Source: Hansfordia pulvinata (lineage: Eukaryota; Ascomycota; Sordariomycetes; Xylariales). From it: 64,000 bases of DNA. Below the pieces are notes generated by a model. It had not been told where the DNA came from and did no database searches. It worked only from the letters and a program-made list of their open reading frames with translations. Position 1 is the stretch's first letter. Every line of letters begins with the position of its first letter. Below, in pieces: positions 1-12,994 of this stretch. The DNA lies in assembly GCA_006538405.1 (NCBI GenBank), contig BJKQ01000002.1, positions 4,092,001 through 4,156,000 of the forward strand, given 5' to 3'. Both the position numbers and the translations under genes were made by a program.

Positions 1-83
1 ACGAGGCTCGAGGTGGGTTGCCTGTAGCCACCCGAGAGCCTTCCAAACTTGGTACCTACGGTATCTAACCTTAGGTAGACTCC

Positions 84-139
84 AGTGGAAGGCAAGCAGT
101 ACCTTGCCGATAGTGGAAGGCAAGCAGTACCTTGCCGGT
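84..139. repeat. 28-bp direct tandem duplication
   Basis: Two adjacent 28-bp units starting AGTGGAAGGCAAGCAG (84-111 and 112-139) differ only at the end of the unit. They lie in noncoding DNA upstream of the DNA ligase gene. This looks like a simple local duplication. Confidence 0.9.
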
Positions 140-1059
140 ACCGTGTCGAAGCACTGGCTGCGTGGTGGTGGTGTTGGCGACTGTTGGCGGTTCCACGCCC
201 GTCCGTATCGGGTCCGCACTCAGACGAGGGACCGTACAGTGCATCCAGCTGATGGCAGTGTAGCTCAATCACAGTGCGTTCTTTCGCGACACTGTATCTA
301 AAAGCGGAGCAAGCCGTGCAGATTCGGGCGCGTCAGTGAAAGGGATGCAATCTACGCGGGTCGCGTCTCGTCACGTCACGTCACGTCCGAGAACCAAGCC
401 CCGGGCCATCGCGCTGGAAGCCGCGCTAAGGTACTGTAGGTACCTACATGTGGGAGGCAGGTAGGTACGGTACCTAGCAGGTAAGTGCGGCTGCATGTGG
501 GTGGCAACCGCTAGGCTTCCACGCGGGTGGGCTTGCCATGAAGCAGTCATCATCACCACCGACCTCACTCACTCTCCCTACTCGTATCCGGTCACACGTG
601 ACACCAAAGGCTTGCAGGCAGACGTGCCCTGGTAGATCCGCATTGAACGACACCTACCTTACATACCTACCTATGTAGTCTCACTACATTCTCCTCCACT
701 GCCTGCCTGAAAACACGCATCTCGTTGCCTGCTGCTCGTCGCTTTCCCTTCATCATATCCCACGCATAAGTACCTAGGTAGGTACCTGCGCATTCGCAGT
801 CGCAGTCGCTCCCCGCTCGCCGCTTCCTGGCTTGCCTGTTCTTCGACCCGACTCCTGCGCCTTCCTCTCCGTACCGCACCGCAATACCGCGCTCTCGACT
901 CGTCTCTAATCTGTCCCTTCGACAGCTCAGGTGCCCGACTGGACCTATCTCGTCCCCGCCCACCTTACCTCCCACTGTTCCACCGCATCCCCGCTCATTG
1001 TGGCTTCTCTTGCGTCCGCTCTGCGCATCGCGACCCTCGTGTCGCGCAGATACTCCAGG
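140..1059. other. Intergenic DNA with GGTACC/TAGGTAGG motifs
   Basis: I see no supported gene here. The stretch holds several copies of the short palindromic words GGTACC, TACCTACC and TAGGTAGG (about 430-490, 650-675 and 768-790) that recur in other spacers of the window. The last 250 bases before the ligase start are pyrimidine-rich, as fungal promoters and 5' leaders often are. Confidence 0.6.
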
Positions 1060-4006
1060 ATGCCTCCCAAGCAAGCAACTTTGGGGTATGTTAAGCCCTC
1101 CCAGACCACCCTCGGGTAGGTCTCCCTCCTCCCTTCCCGCGCTCTAACTGACCCCTCCTGCTTCCTAGCAAATTCTTTGGCCAGCCCAACGGCTCCAAGC
1201 CCGTCCCTCAGCAGCAGTCCAAGCTCTCCTTTGCCACCAAGGCCGCCGCGAAACCTAAACAAGACCCTCAAGATGCCCCTGCCGACCTCAAGACGGAGCC
1301 GGACGCTCCCGAAAGCCAGCCCCCGTCGCCAGGTGAGTCGCCTCCTGTCTTCTCGCTTCACAATGGTCCCTCAACGCGTGCGAACACCGGCTGACTGCCC
1401 TCACACACAGGCAGCAGGAAACGCCCCCACTCGACTCCGTCTCCCAAAACCACCCCCAAACCTACAGCCACCCAGATCAAGCTCGAAGAGACCGATCCTG
1501 ATCACGAGGCTGATGCCCCCATTGCCAAGAGACCTCGAAGGGGCCGCCCTAGAATCGAAGAGGACGACGAGGATGACGGCATGGACGGCGCAGACGACCC
1601 CCCCAAGCCCGTTCGCAAGTCCAAGGTAGCCAACGATGGTGCCAAGGACGCTGACAAGACTCCTGCCGCGAAGCCCAAGTCCAGCTCACCGAAGAACAAG
1701 AAGAAGGGCTCCGCCAAGCTGCAGCCCGAAGAAGCTGACGATGGCTCTGATGGCAAGCACGAGGACGCGGCGGCCTCATCTACGTCTGAAGGCGAGGAGG
1801 AAGATGCCGCAGACGAGTTGGAGGAGAAGCCCGAGGTCAAAGCCAAAGCGAGAGCCAAGATCCAGTCTACACTCAAGAACACCGCCAAAGACCCTTACCC
1901 TGACTGGAAAGCCGGTGCTCCCGTACCCTACGCCGCGCTTTGCACCACCTTCTCGCTCATCGAGCTGACTACGAAGAGACTGGAGATTACCGAACACTGC
2001 TCGCTGTTCCTTCGTCAGGTCCTCCGCCTGACTCCCGAAGATTTCCTCCCCACCGTCTTGCTCATGATCAACAAGCTGGCCCCCGACTATGCCGGCATCG
2101 AGTTGGGTATCGGCGAGTCACTCATCATGAAGGCGATTGGCGAGACAACGGGGCGCAGTCTTCAGATCATCAAGGCTGACCAGAAAGAGATCGGTGACTT
2201 GGGTCTTGTCGCTGTCAAGAGCAGGTCCACACAACCGACAATGTTCAAGCCCAAGCCCCTAACCATAAAAGGGGTCCACAAAGGCCTGATGGATATCGCT
2301 ACCCTCACAGGAAACGGTGCTCAGGGTAGAAAGGTCGATGGCATCAAGAAGCTCTTGTCGGCGGCTGATTCGCAAACGACCGGTAAAGTCGACATTCATA
2401 AAGACAAGGGTGGGCCCAGCGAAGCCAAATACCTCATTCGATTTTTCGAAGGAAAGTTGCGTCTGGGACTTGCCGAGAGAACAGTGCTCGTATCTATTGC
2501 TCAGGCCGTCATCGCCCACGAGTCAAGTCAAAAGGGGGCCGCTCCCAGCCCCTCGGAGATCGAGGCGGCCGAAGCTGTGCTCAAAACAACATACAGGTAA
2601 GTTTTCTCTTTCCTCCGGCCTGGATTTGGTTCTGATTCCAGTGCGACAGCGAACTGCCCAGTTGGGATGTCATCATTCCTGCCATGGTTACAAATGGCAT
2701 CATGAGGCTACGAGAAACCTGCAAGCTTCGCCCCGGTGTACCTTTGAAACCCATGCTCGCCAAGCCGACCAAAGCCATCACCGAGGTTCTGGATCGGTTT
2801 GAGAACCAAAGGTTCACCTGTGAATTCAAGTACGACGGTGAGAGAGCACAGATTCACTACGTCGCGAAGGACCATTCGGACGAATACATCGACGCGCTAC
2901 CAGGCGCCACCAAGGAGGCCGCAAAAGGCGTCGCCTCCATCTTCTCGAGGAATTCGGAGGATCTCTCCAAGAAGTACCCGGACATTCTGGAGAAGCTTCA
3001 CACCTGGGTCAAGGACGGCACCAAGAGCTTCGTGCTCGACTGCGAGACGGTTGCATGGGATGTCGCCGAGAAGAAGGTGCTGCCCTTCCAGCAGCTGATG
3101 ACGCGCAAGAAGAAGGATGTCAAGATTGAAGATGTCAAGGTCAAGGTTTGCGTCTTTGCCTTTGACCTACTATTTCTAAATGGAGAAGCTGTGGTTGAGA
3201 AGTCACTGGGCGAGCGTCGCGAACTGCTTCACGGGGCCTTTACTCCAGTCGAAGGCGAATTCGCTTTCGCTACGCACATGGATGGCCAGGAGCTTGAAGA
3301 AATCCAAGTCTTCCTCGACGAAAGTGTCAAGGCGTCTTGTGAAGGCCTAATGGTCAAGATGCTGGACGGGGCCGAGAGTGGTTACGAGCCCAGCAAGAGG
3401 AGTCGAAACTGGCTCAAGGTTAGTCCGTTGTCCCTGAGCAGGTTTGCATCATACTGACGATCCACGCAGATCAAGAAGGATTATCTGTCGGGCATCGGCG
3501 ACTCGCTCGACCTGGTGGTGCTGGGAGCGTATCACGGCAAAGGAAAGCGGACTTCGGTCTACGGAGCGTTCCTCCTGGCTTGCTACAACCCCAATACTGA
3601 CTCGTACGAAACGGTCTGCAACATTGGCACTGGCTTCTCTGAGCAGGTTCTGGAGGAGCTTCATAAGCAGCTTTCCGAGATTGTCATTGACCGCCCCAAG
3701 CCATTCTATGCCCACTCGTCGGGTGGCCAGCACCAGCCGGATGTGTGGTTTGAGCCTCGCTACGTGTGGGAAGTGAAGACGGCAGACCTCACCTTGAGCC
3801 CTCGATACAAGGCAGGCATGAAGGAGGGTGTCGACCCTGCTGGCGAAAAGGGGATCAGTCTGCGCTTCCCCCGCTTCATCAAACTTCGCGACGACAAGAA
3901 GCCGGACGAGGCAACCAGTAGCAGACAGGTGGCGGACATGTACAGAAAGCAGGAGGCCGTTACCAAGAACAAGGGGCCCTCAGCCGACGATGACTTCGAG
4001 TACTAG
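1060..4006 (+). CDS. cdc17: ATP-dependent DNA ligase I (replicative ligase)
   Basis: Five exons: 1060-1115, 1169-1332, 1411-2596, 2650-3418 and 3470-4006, giving 903 aa. The protein seals nicks, joining Okazaki fragments in the nucleus, by way of a ligase-AMP intermediate. The adenylation motif EFKYDGERAQ is present with the lysine at about residue 529. The DNA-binding and OB-fold regions on either side look complete, and the WLK / DLVVLGAYHGKGKR region matches the usual C-terminal motifs. The N-terminus carries a PCNA-binding PIP box, QTTLGKFF (residues 15-22), which intron 1 splits after Gly19. An acidic and basic linker with KRPRRGRP follows, probably a nuclear localisation signal. The intron before exon 4 uses the acceptor GACAG at 2649; the CCAG seven bases upstream would break the frame. 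Length and order match the fungal Cdc9/Cdc17 family. The symbol follows the S. pombe name. Confidence 0.95.
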
Positions 4007-7000
4007 CTGGTGCGTACCGCTAGAGCAATACAAGATTACAAGAAGAACCGCGGTTACCATGTGCTCACGGGGCAGTAGCTCGTGCATGCGAGGACCAGTG
4101 ACGCCGAATCGGCTTTCCCCGTGTGCCATTCCCACTGTCGCCAACTCGCGCCTTTCGTCATCCCGCCGGCGCGCTCACTGACCCCGATAGACTAGAGACG
4201 CCCTGAATTCGTCGCTGCAGCTGGGCAACTCTGGATCAGCGGCAGAGACCCCGGCTAGTTCCTATTCTATCTGCCTGTGGACGACTGCACGAGGGAATGC
4301 ACGCGGCAGGAAGACACGGGGTGGCGGCTCGACCCCGAGAGCCTACCACCTCATGCCAAGCATGGCGACGGCCAAGCTGACTGCTCCCCCTGAGGAGTCA
4401 GCGAGCTGGGCCTTGCTCTCCATCCAATACTCCCGCCCACTTGCCCCGAGGCAACGCAGTGTCGCATGGACACGGGCCCGCGCGCACACGACGCAGCCTG
4501 TTGAAACGCCCAGCAGCGCATCGTGTCCTGCAGGTTGCCTTGGGTGGGCTGGGGCTGTTGGAGACGCCGCTCTGCGCGGTCGCCGCGGGGCCTCTTTTCC
4601 GGACTATGAAGAAGAGGGGGTCCAGCAAGCTGATGAACGGATACCCGCGTCCCCGGCCGTACTCGAACTCGAGGGATCGGGAATTTCTTGAGCTAGCTGG
4701 CTGGTGTGCGCACGACCCCAAAACTACGTACGGCACTCGTCGTCCCATCGACAGGGGAACGCTGTCGACGCACGTTGCGACAGGGTCCTGGGGTTCTGCA
4801 GGGAGGTCTGCGCTTCTGGAAGCTTTCTTTCTGTGTGCTCAGGACCATGCGAATGCTCTTCGTGGCGCCCATCCTCGGCCGCCCACTCCGGCTTGCACCA
4901 ATCGTGGACGATTGGCCAACGACACTTCTAGCGCTCTGCATGGAAGCCCGTGCCTTACATGTACGAGACTGCTTGCTGGCGCAGTTGTCGGCTCAGCCAC
5001 TATGAGTATGTTGACAGACTCCTCCTGTTGCTGGTCGACGCTGCAGATGACGCTGCATGAGCCATGGGCACTCTCCTGGACAGCGCGGGCTAGGGGTCAT
5101 AACCCACCCACTGGCTCTTCATCTCTCCGAAATACCCACAGCAATATATACTGCATGGCGCCGGCTTCAACTTGTCAAGTTCCTGGCGTGACCGCTTTCG
5201 CCTGGTCGTGGTGCCTTGCCGCTTTCCCCTTTTGATTGCATCAAAGGCCGCCGTCATCAGTCGACGCACTCAGTCGATGTCCTGTGCGCAATCGCTCCCG
5301 GGTGAGAGCATGGCTTCTTCCGTGGCCGCGCGAAGCCCCTTGTCACCGGTAAGCGTTCTGGTGTTCTCGGCGTGGCCCCACTGTGCTCTGGCTTCGGCCT
5401 GCTCCCCCGATGGTTTGGGTACGCCACACCTATAGAGTGTTGATTTGGTTATGTCGTCTGGTCCGTGGGTCCATCTGCTGGGGTGGCAGGATGGCGTGGT
5501 GTGATGCCGTTCTCCAGGTTATCGCAGCATCTTCCTGACCTGGCATATTTCGCGACACACAATGCTTTCTGTATCATAATGGTTCGATTTGATCGGGAGG
5601 GATCGAGGATTTATATATGATAAATCGCTGCTTCAGGTTCCCGGGCTGAGCTGTTGTTAAGAGGTGCGTGCCAGATGATCTGTTGAGGTGACCTGTCCTA
5701 CGCAGCGTCGGTGGCATTTCGGTATCCAGCTTCTGAACAGCTGGTTTCAGCACTGCATAAGCTCATGATGCCGCATTAGGGCTGCTCGGGCTCACTGGAA
5801 CACTCACTGTATGTACAGATGCAGTTCAGGGAAGATATGCAGTGAACAGGATGAAGATGGGTGACCTTGTCCATGTGATCATTTCACTGGCGCTGCTGAG
5901 GTGACGGCGAGACCTTCCGCTAGGCTTCGGGGTGTCCTTGCTATCACGGTTAACGCTCGTATGTCGTGTGGTTATCCCTGTGAGATCACATCGCACTTTG
6001 ACTCTTCGGGGTTGGGGACGGCAATCAGGCACAAGGCGGCCCCGCGGGTGCCTCTCTTCTGATCCCGCCATCGTATCGAGGTGATAACGGAGCGACCTGT
6101 AGAGACCGACCGGGGGGGGGAGGGGGCGCATATTGTGTGATTTGTACTATATGCAGGCCGGCGCGCGTTGGCGAAGAGAAAAGACCCCGTGCGCAAGGAC
6201 GTTTCTGCCGGTCTACATGGATGATGCTGTCGTCGATCCTCAGGCGGACGGCGTGGCAGACGTGCTTTGACCATGTTCCCCCGTAGATGTGAGAGTAGAA
6301 TGGCCAGAGGGGTAAGCGCAAAGGATTTTGTCAAGGTGAGAGTGCGTTTAGTGCGGACGTGGAGACAGCGGCAACAGAGGCATGACAAGGATCTTGGAAG
6401 CGGCAAGTCTCCCCACCTCTCTCTCTCTCTCTCTGTGCTGAAATGAGATGTACGCAGAAAAAGCACGGGCGATTCACCGAGGAGGACGATCCTGCCAGCA
6501 TCTTGTCGGAGATCTGGGAGGAGCTCGATTTATGAGGGGGATTTGGAGAGAAATCGATCTCGGACAGACGGTGAAAGCGAGAGAGTCAGGAGGATGGCGA
6601 TGTCTCGGATGCGTGTAGAAGGCGACGAGGGACACATGGCGAGATTTGGGAGGGAGACGGGACCCGTGCCGGCTCGGGGTTTTGCGATGGGTGTTGCCTG
6701 TCTTGCGCGCGCGGGCTTTGACGGAGTGGATGCTTGATCCGCGTGGACAGAGCGCGGCGGTGCGATGCACAGGTGCATGTATCTCAGGGGGTGAATGTGA
6801 AGGTGGACGACGGATTGATGGCGTCGTCCTCAGTACGGGCGACGGCCTGGCGCGGTGGTGGTGGTGGTGGTCTGAACGACTGGAGTGGACGGGAATGAGC
6901 TACGAGTACTCGTACGGCTGCTACCTGCGAAAGGTGGTACGTACTCATAAGCACAAACGGAATTGCCGAGCTGGGAAGGCGCAAGAGCCTTGATTGGCTC

Positions 7001-9144
7001 GGCGGGAGCAGGATCGCCACTGCTACTGCTAGAACCTGATCTGAGGACAATGGATGGGAGCACGGAAGGTACCTGAGCACGAAGGTATCTCTGTACTCGT
7101 GATCATGTCTGTTGCACCTTCCTACGAGCAGATCGACTTCTGCTGATCTGCACAGCAGTTCCGGTAGTCGAGGCAGGCGCAGTCCACTGACTGAAGTAAG
7201 ATACCCCAGGGAAGTACGAGTCACCAGCCCCGGACACCGGCAAGAGACAGCCCGAACTGCGTGGCAGTTGAGGAGCTGGAGGTATTACGGGGGCTCGGAG
7301 TCCTTCGTCAGTGCCCACAGGGCACTGTGCCGTCTGTGTGCTATCCATGGGTGATAATGGATCCATCTCCCCAGCCCAGCCTTCTTCGGCACTCTTCCTC
7401 ACCACCATCGCCGTCACCAACGCCAACACCACTGCCACCGTCACGCAAGGATCAAGCGCGGCCCGTCCTCGATCAATCTACAAGTCCCTGTCAGCCACAG
7501 CCTACACTTCTACAGAGCCCCAGGGCGGTGGTCGGTGACGGCAAAAAAAGACGACAAGAGGGAGGCGAACGAGAGAGGGGAAAGAAAAAACAGTTCACTA
7601 CACATCGCTGGCTGACGTGGAGCTGCACGCTGGCCGCCCGAGAAACCAGCCGCCACCATCGCTGCCGCCCGCACAGCGATCCCTGCCGCAATCTATTCTT
7701 GCAGCCGTCTGCATCGCGAACAGACGTTTTTCCAAGATACAGACTCGCATTGCCGGTCGGCCCCCCACGCCCGCGTCCGCCACCCCCGTCCAACCCGGCC
7801 GTCTGGCAGGGAAGCCCTGGCCTCCCCGCGATTGACAACTAAGGCACCACGCGCCCCAGCCGCCTAGCAGGGGTCCTGCAACCCCTCCGAGTACTCGTAG
7901 GCCCTTACCCTGCCCCGGCCTGCACCGCCGATCTCCCTCTTCCCTCCACGCCGCTCTCTCTGTCTCTCTCTCTCCACCACAACGATAACGTGCGACCCCA
8001 TGGATCGTGGATAGGGCTATTCGTATACGAGTAGTCGCCCGCATGCAGACCTTACTCTACCTACGAGTATCGTATGCGCACTCTCAACCTGCCCACACGC
8101 CCCTGCACCATCGCCACCCCGCCGGCCCCGTTTCTCTCTGCACCTTTTCCGTCATACGCCTCTCCCATTTGCTGTCCGCTGCCGCCTACTGCTGCGAACG
8201 AGTCCTCCTGGGAGCTGCGGCGCCGGCCACATTCCTGACAGCAGAACCACCCCACTACCACCGGTAACAGGGACCCCATCGCCCGTCCAGATGCACACGC
8301 TCGCCTGCCCAGCGCCTCTGGCCCCTTTCGACACCACCAAAGGGCCCTCGCGCTTCGACGGGGATCTTCCCAGGAGACAAGCATCAGGCCTCATTACGAG
8401 TCATGACAACCCAAGGCCGACGCCACTGCCGTTCACGGCCAGGCTAATGCGCGCAACGCGCGAGCCTCGTTTCACTCCCTCCTTGCTTGCCTGCTTGCCA
8501 CCATGTCTTCTATCTAGACCCTCAGCACAGCAGCGCCAGTCTGCGCGACCTCGCCCCCGTGTACTCTCCCCGGCTCTCCGTTCCCTAGCCCGCCCCTCTC
8601 GGCCTTCACCAGGGCCTGTCCTGGCCACTGAGCTGTCCAGAATCCGCTTGAGACACTGGCCGTATAGTCGGCCCTGCGTCCCACCAATACCTGGCAAAGA
8701 CGTCACTCAATACTCTGCCCCGGCTCAGACATGACAATATCGACGCTGCCAGCAGCATGCTCGTCCCGTGCATTCCTCCTCGTGGGGCCGCTAGCCGTGG
8801 CATCAGCCGCGCCCGTCGGCTTGCATGGTTCGCGAGCCCCGCGTAACCGCCTGCTATCGTCATTTTCTTTTTTTCGGCACAGCCAGGGGTCGCTCAGGCC
8901 TCGACAGCAGTTGACAGAGACAGCGAGTTGCAGAGGCGAGCCCTATTTGAACTTTGACCATCCCTCTCGAACTGTTGTTGCCGGCTCATGTCAGTCACCA
9001 CGGACCAAGCTCTCTCTCCTTTCCATCCCCCTTTCCCCTTCTCATCACGCTTTGAAAGCAGCTCTCCTTTTCTCGGTGTACCACCCCACCCTCACTCTCT
9101 AGTTTTCTTCTCCGCGCCCCCGGCTGCGGATTTCTGTTGGCAAA
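4007..9144. other. Long spacer without a supported gene
   Basis: About 5.1 kb between the ligase and the MFS exporter. Several open frames of 80-260 codons exist on both strands, but none gives a recognisable domain, protein-like composition or convincing introns. Contents include a CT run near 6415-6435, a G-rich run at 6111-6126, an exact TACGAGTACTCGTA palindrome at 6901-6914 and a one-mismatch copy at 7886-7899. The stretch from about 7300 to 9140 is strongly pyrimidine-rich and probably holds the promoter and leader of the transporter. Confidence 0.6.
6901..6914. repeat. Dispersed palindrome TACGAGTACTCGTA, copy 1
   Basis: A perfect 14-bp palindrome in intergenic DNA. Exact copies also occur at 14865, 39192 and 51156. 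One-mismatch copies occur at 7886, 15179, 38899 and 48732. Confidence 0.95.
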
Positions 9145-11052
9145 ATGAAAGACATCTTCCGAGAGTCTAGCATCGGCCAAATCGTGCGACTCTTCTCGAA
9201 AAATTACATCACATCCCACCCCGAGGAACTCGAAAGCTTCTACATGCCAGATGACTTGAGCTCTGGCTCCCTCAGCCAAGCCTTGGTCAGCAGCCACGCT
9301 CTGAGATCAAAGCTCACCGATCTTCAAAACATTCGCCTCTCCCGGCTTGCATCAGGCTATGAATCTTCCTCGTCGGATGATGTATCCGTGAACGATGGCA
9401 GCAGCAGCTGGGAAGCGTGCAGCCGCGTCGAGTCTGGCGGCGCTGCCTCCATTCCTTACACCACTGCCGAGGAGACGGCCGGCACAACCGCTGTCGCGAC
9501 CCCTCGCAATGTTGCCGATGAGGAGGCTGGTACTCCTTACGAAAAAATCCCCGAAAAGGGGCCAGTCCTGGTTGACTGGTATCCCACCGACCCCAAAGAC
9601 CCCGCGAATCCTCAGAACTGGTCACTCACAAAGAAGATATGGGTAACAGCCCAAATGGGCTGGTACAGCTTCGCCGTCTATATCGGAAGCTCACTGTACG
9701 CCCCTGCTGAAGATCAAATCATTGAAGTGTTTGGCGTCACCAAGGAAGCCTCCGTGCTCGGTATTGCGCTCTATGTGTTTGGATACGGCATTGGCCCTCT
9801 TCTTTGGGCTCCTCTATCCGAGATCCCGGCTATTGGCCGCACTGGCATCTATGTCATCACCTTCTTCATCTTCGTGCTTCTGGCAGCCTGGGCAAGCTTC
9901 ATCAATGACTTTCCTACGCTCATGGCCATTCGATTCTTCCTCGGCTTCTTCGGCTCGCCATGCTTGGCCACTGCTGGGGCCACGCTCGAGGACATGTATG
10001 CCCCATGGAAACTCGCCTATGCTTTGACAACTTGGTCCGTGAGCGCGACTTTGGCTCCCGCACTTGGCCCCATCATCTCTGGTTTCGCGGTCGACAAGAT
10101 GGGCTGGAGATGGAGTTCCTACGAGCTTTTCTGGCTTTCGGCCCCCATCTGGGTCATGCTCTTCCTGACCATGCCGGAGACAAACGCAGACACCATCCTG
10201 CACCGCCGAGCGCAGCGTATTCGCGCGCGCACCGGGCGTCGGGACCTACTCTCCGAGTCCGAGATTCGACAACAACACATGTCATGGCGCCAGATCACCG
10301 TCGATGCCCTCTACAAGCCCTGGCAAATCAACTTTTGCGATCCTGCCGTCCTCTTCACCACCATCTACGCGGGGCTCATCTACGCGACGTATTACTCATT
10401 CTTCGAGTGCTTCAATCTCGTCTACCCTGCCATGTACAACTTCAATCTTGGAGAAACTGGCCTTCCCTTCCTTGCCTTCATTCCCGGCCTTTGCGTTGGT
10501 GTCCCATGCTACCTGATATGGTTCAGGCTTCGCGTCGAGCCTGTCATGCGCAAATCGTCCTGGCCTCTGTACGGATGCCCGGAGGACCGGCTGCCTCCTG
10601 CGGTAATTGCCACCTTCATGTCTCCCATCGGCCTATTCATCTACGGTATGTCGCCCTTCCCCAATAGCTACTTCGATTCTGTGGGATCATGATGCTGACC
10701 GACTTTCCTCTGTGCAGCCTTTACCGCCCGACCCGACATTCACTGGATGGTCAACATTGTCGGTCTCTTCATATTCGTCATCTGCATTTACCTGGTCTTC
10801 CAGTGCATGTTCTTCTACATTGCCCGTTGCTACCCTCGCTATGCAGCCTCGCTCTTTGCTGCCAACGACTTTGCCCGCAGCACTATGGCAGCTATTTCCA
10901 TCCTCTGCTCGCGCTCCATGTACGAAGCCCTTGGCGTTGCGGGAGGAGTGAGCATCTTGGGCGGCCTGGCTGTCATCTGCGCCTTTGGCATGCTTTACCT
11001 GTGGCTGCGCGGTGACAAGCTGAGGGCTAAGAGCCGATTCGCTGCCATATGA
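9145..11052 (+). CDS. MFS multidrug/polyamine-type exporter (DHA1 family)
   Basis: Two exons, 9145-10645 and 10718-11052, giving 611 aa. The splice joins ..LFIY to AFTARPDIHW and restores a transmembrane segment. A cytosolic N-terminal region of about 170 residues ends in NPQNWSLTKK (about 155-164), the usual lead-in of fungal DHA1 drug:H+ antiporters. PLLWAPLSE...GR (about 218-232) is the loop 2-3 signature of the group, and ALGPIISG (about 306-313) corresponds to antiporter motif C. About twelve hydrophobic segments follow, with a long central loop around residues 345-390. It should be a plasma-membrane exporter of drugs, polyamines or small metabolites. The substrate cannot be read from sequence. 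The ATG at 9145 is the first in frame after the pyrimidine-rich leader. Confidence 0.9.
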
Positions 11053-12989
11053 CTGGCGGCGCCAGCTTGCAGAACATGCTCATCGGCATCAATGCATAGC
11101 TGGGGTTACGAATTACTTGTCTCATACGCTCCTGAAGGGGCCTTTTTCTTGCTTCATGCCTGGGACTTGGTGTTCAGTTCCAGCGCATATTCCTGGCCGA
11201 GAGCTTCTGGCCGTGTTGTCTCTCTGTCTTTCTCCCCTTGTCCGGTTTGTTTCCCCCTGAAGGAGGACAAAATGGACTCAACCCACATTGCCAAACCCTT
11301 GCATCCATGACCAAACGCCATATCATCTCCCAATTCTGGGCTGTTGGTTTCCTTTATAGCTTTCTTCTTTCCTTTTTTCAGCTTTCACGATAATGTCATG
11401 CGAGGAGCCACCAGTCGCTCAGGCACGGGATGGATGCATTTCACGATAACGACTTTCACGAGGGCGGGCTTCAACTCAGCGAGATTCGAATTCCGGCGCA
11501 CGCACTGCACGCCGTGCCGCCACGGCCGTCACGCGCTCTCTGTACCATTTAGCATAGACACCAAAACTCCCCATAGCGTTCTCAAATTTTCAACACATTC
11601 CTTCCTTCCCTGGACAGCAAACCCGGCTTAGTCATAGCCGCCTGTGTCTTCCGTTATCCTGAGTGACACAGCTGGCATTTCATTGGCCACGATTCGCATG
11701 CCTAGCTTTGCGCGTTGTGCCGCTCGCTGTCTTTAAATCGCAAGCAAGGCGTTTTATTTTCCATGCCTAGGCACTCAGCCAGCCGCTGAACGAGTGTGGG
11801 AGCCGACCGTGGAAAGGACGAGACACGGAATTGCCCCCGCGCGCTAGACGGCAGTTCAGACACTTTAGCCAGTCAAGGTGAGTCAAGATGAAGAGCGAAG
11901 CTGGCCCCCAAGCGCCCAGCTCGCAACGACCGAGCTTCATTCACCGCGCGCGCGAGGAAAAGAGAAATGGGTGGTTTGTCAGATGGTCGAGTCTCAGATG
12001 GCAAGTATGGTGCACATGTCTCGCGCGGGCCGCGGCGCCGAACGGGGCCGGGCCAGTCCGAGAAAGCCCTTCCCGCCCCGCCGCTTCGCCGCAACCCTTT
12101 CTCGTCACTGGCGAGACATCCCTCGCCAGGGAAGCAGAGAAACGAATTCCAGTCGAATAATTGCCGTCCTTCCCCTCTCACCCAGGACCCCCAGCCCCCT
12201 CCCCCTCCCCCCTCTCCTTACCCTCTCTTCGGCTCCTCTCTTTCCCTTCGCCACGCAAGGTACGGAGGCGGGACAACGGAGGCAGGAGAAGGCGCAGAGA
12301 TGGTTGGAGAAGCGTGGCGAAATAGGGAGAATTGAGCCATCAGGAGGATTTGCCAGAAGTTCGATGCTGCCGATTGCAAACACCCATGGCGCCTTGCATT
12401 TGCCAGATTCTCTGCTCCATCTTGTTGGGCTCGTTGTTAGTATGTATACACCAGCAAGCAAAAACTATCCCTTCGAGTCCCTTTGCCGCCCTGGTTTGCC
12501 TCTCAAGCATTTGAGAACTCGGATATCAGTCTTGCATGAAGACGTGTGCGAGCTTTCGCGGGATACAGCGAGCTACTAGGAGAACGAGCCCGCAGCTTCA
12601 GGACTGAATTGGATACTGGGCCCTGATTCCAAGCGATGTTGGGCAAGAAGAGACAATGCCGGGTCACGTCGAGGAGACAAGGGCCCAAGCGAGCGCGTTT
12701 CACCACGACGTTGGCTCTGCTACTACAGCAGCCGCCGCAGCCGGAGCCTGTGAGGGGGAATGTCCCCCTTGGTTGGCCGATAGTCTCACCAAGACGTTCA
12801 CCACATCGAGCTGGGTTGGAGATCTTGGGTAAGGTAATCGACCGCCGCATGATGAGAAGGGTGGGCTTTGAGGCTGATGACACACTTCGCAGCTCCTGAT
12901 CTTCATCAGCTGTATTGTAGCTGTATTGTGCGAGTTTGCGAAAGTTGGATGCGAGGAGGCTCATGCTTCTCACCAAAGTCTCACACGAC
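11053..12989. other. Spacer, nothing supported
   Basis: About 1.9 kb after the exporter. The first 600 bases are T/C-rich and plausibly hold its 3' UTR. The open frames around 11878-12579 have arginine/proline/serine composition typical of GC-rich noncoding DNA. I see no gene or RNA. Confidence 0.55.
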
Positions 12990-12994
12990 TAAAC

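Noticed and set aside
4441..5235. 264-codon open frame in the first spacer
   Set aside because: It has no domain, a composition like random GC-rich DNA and no splice context.
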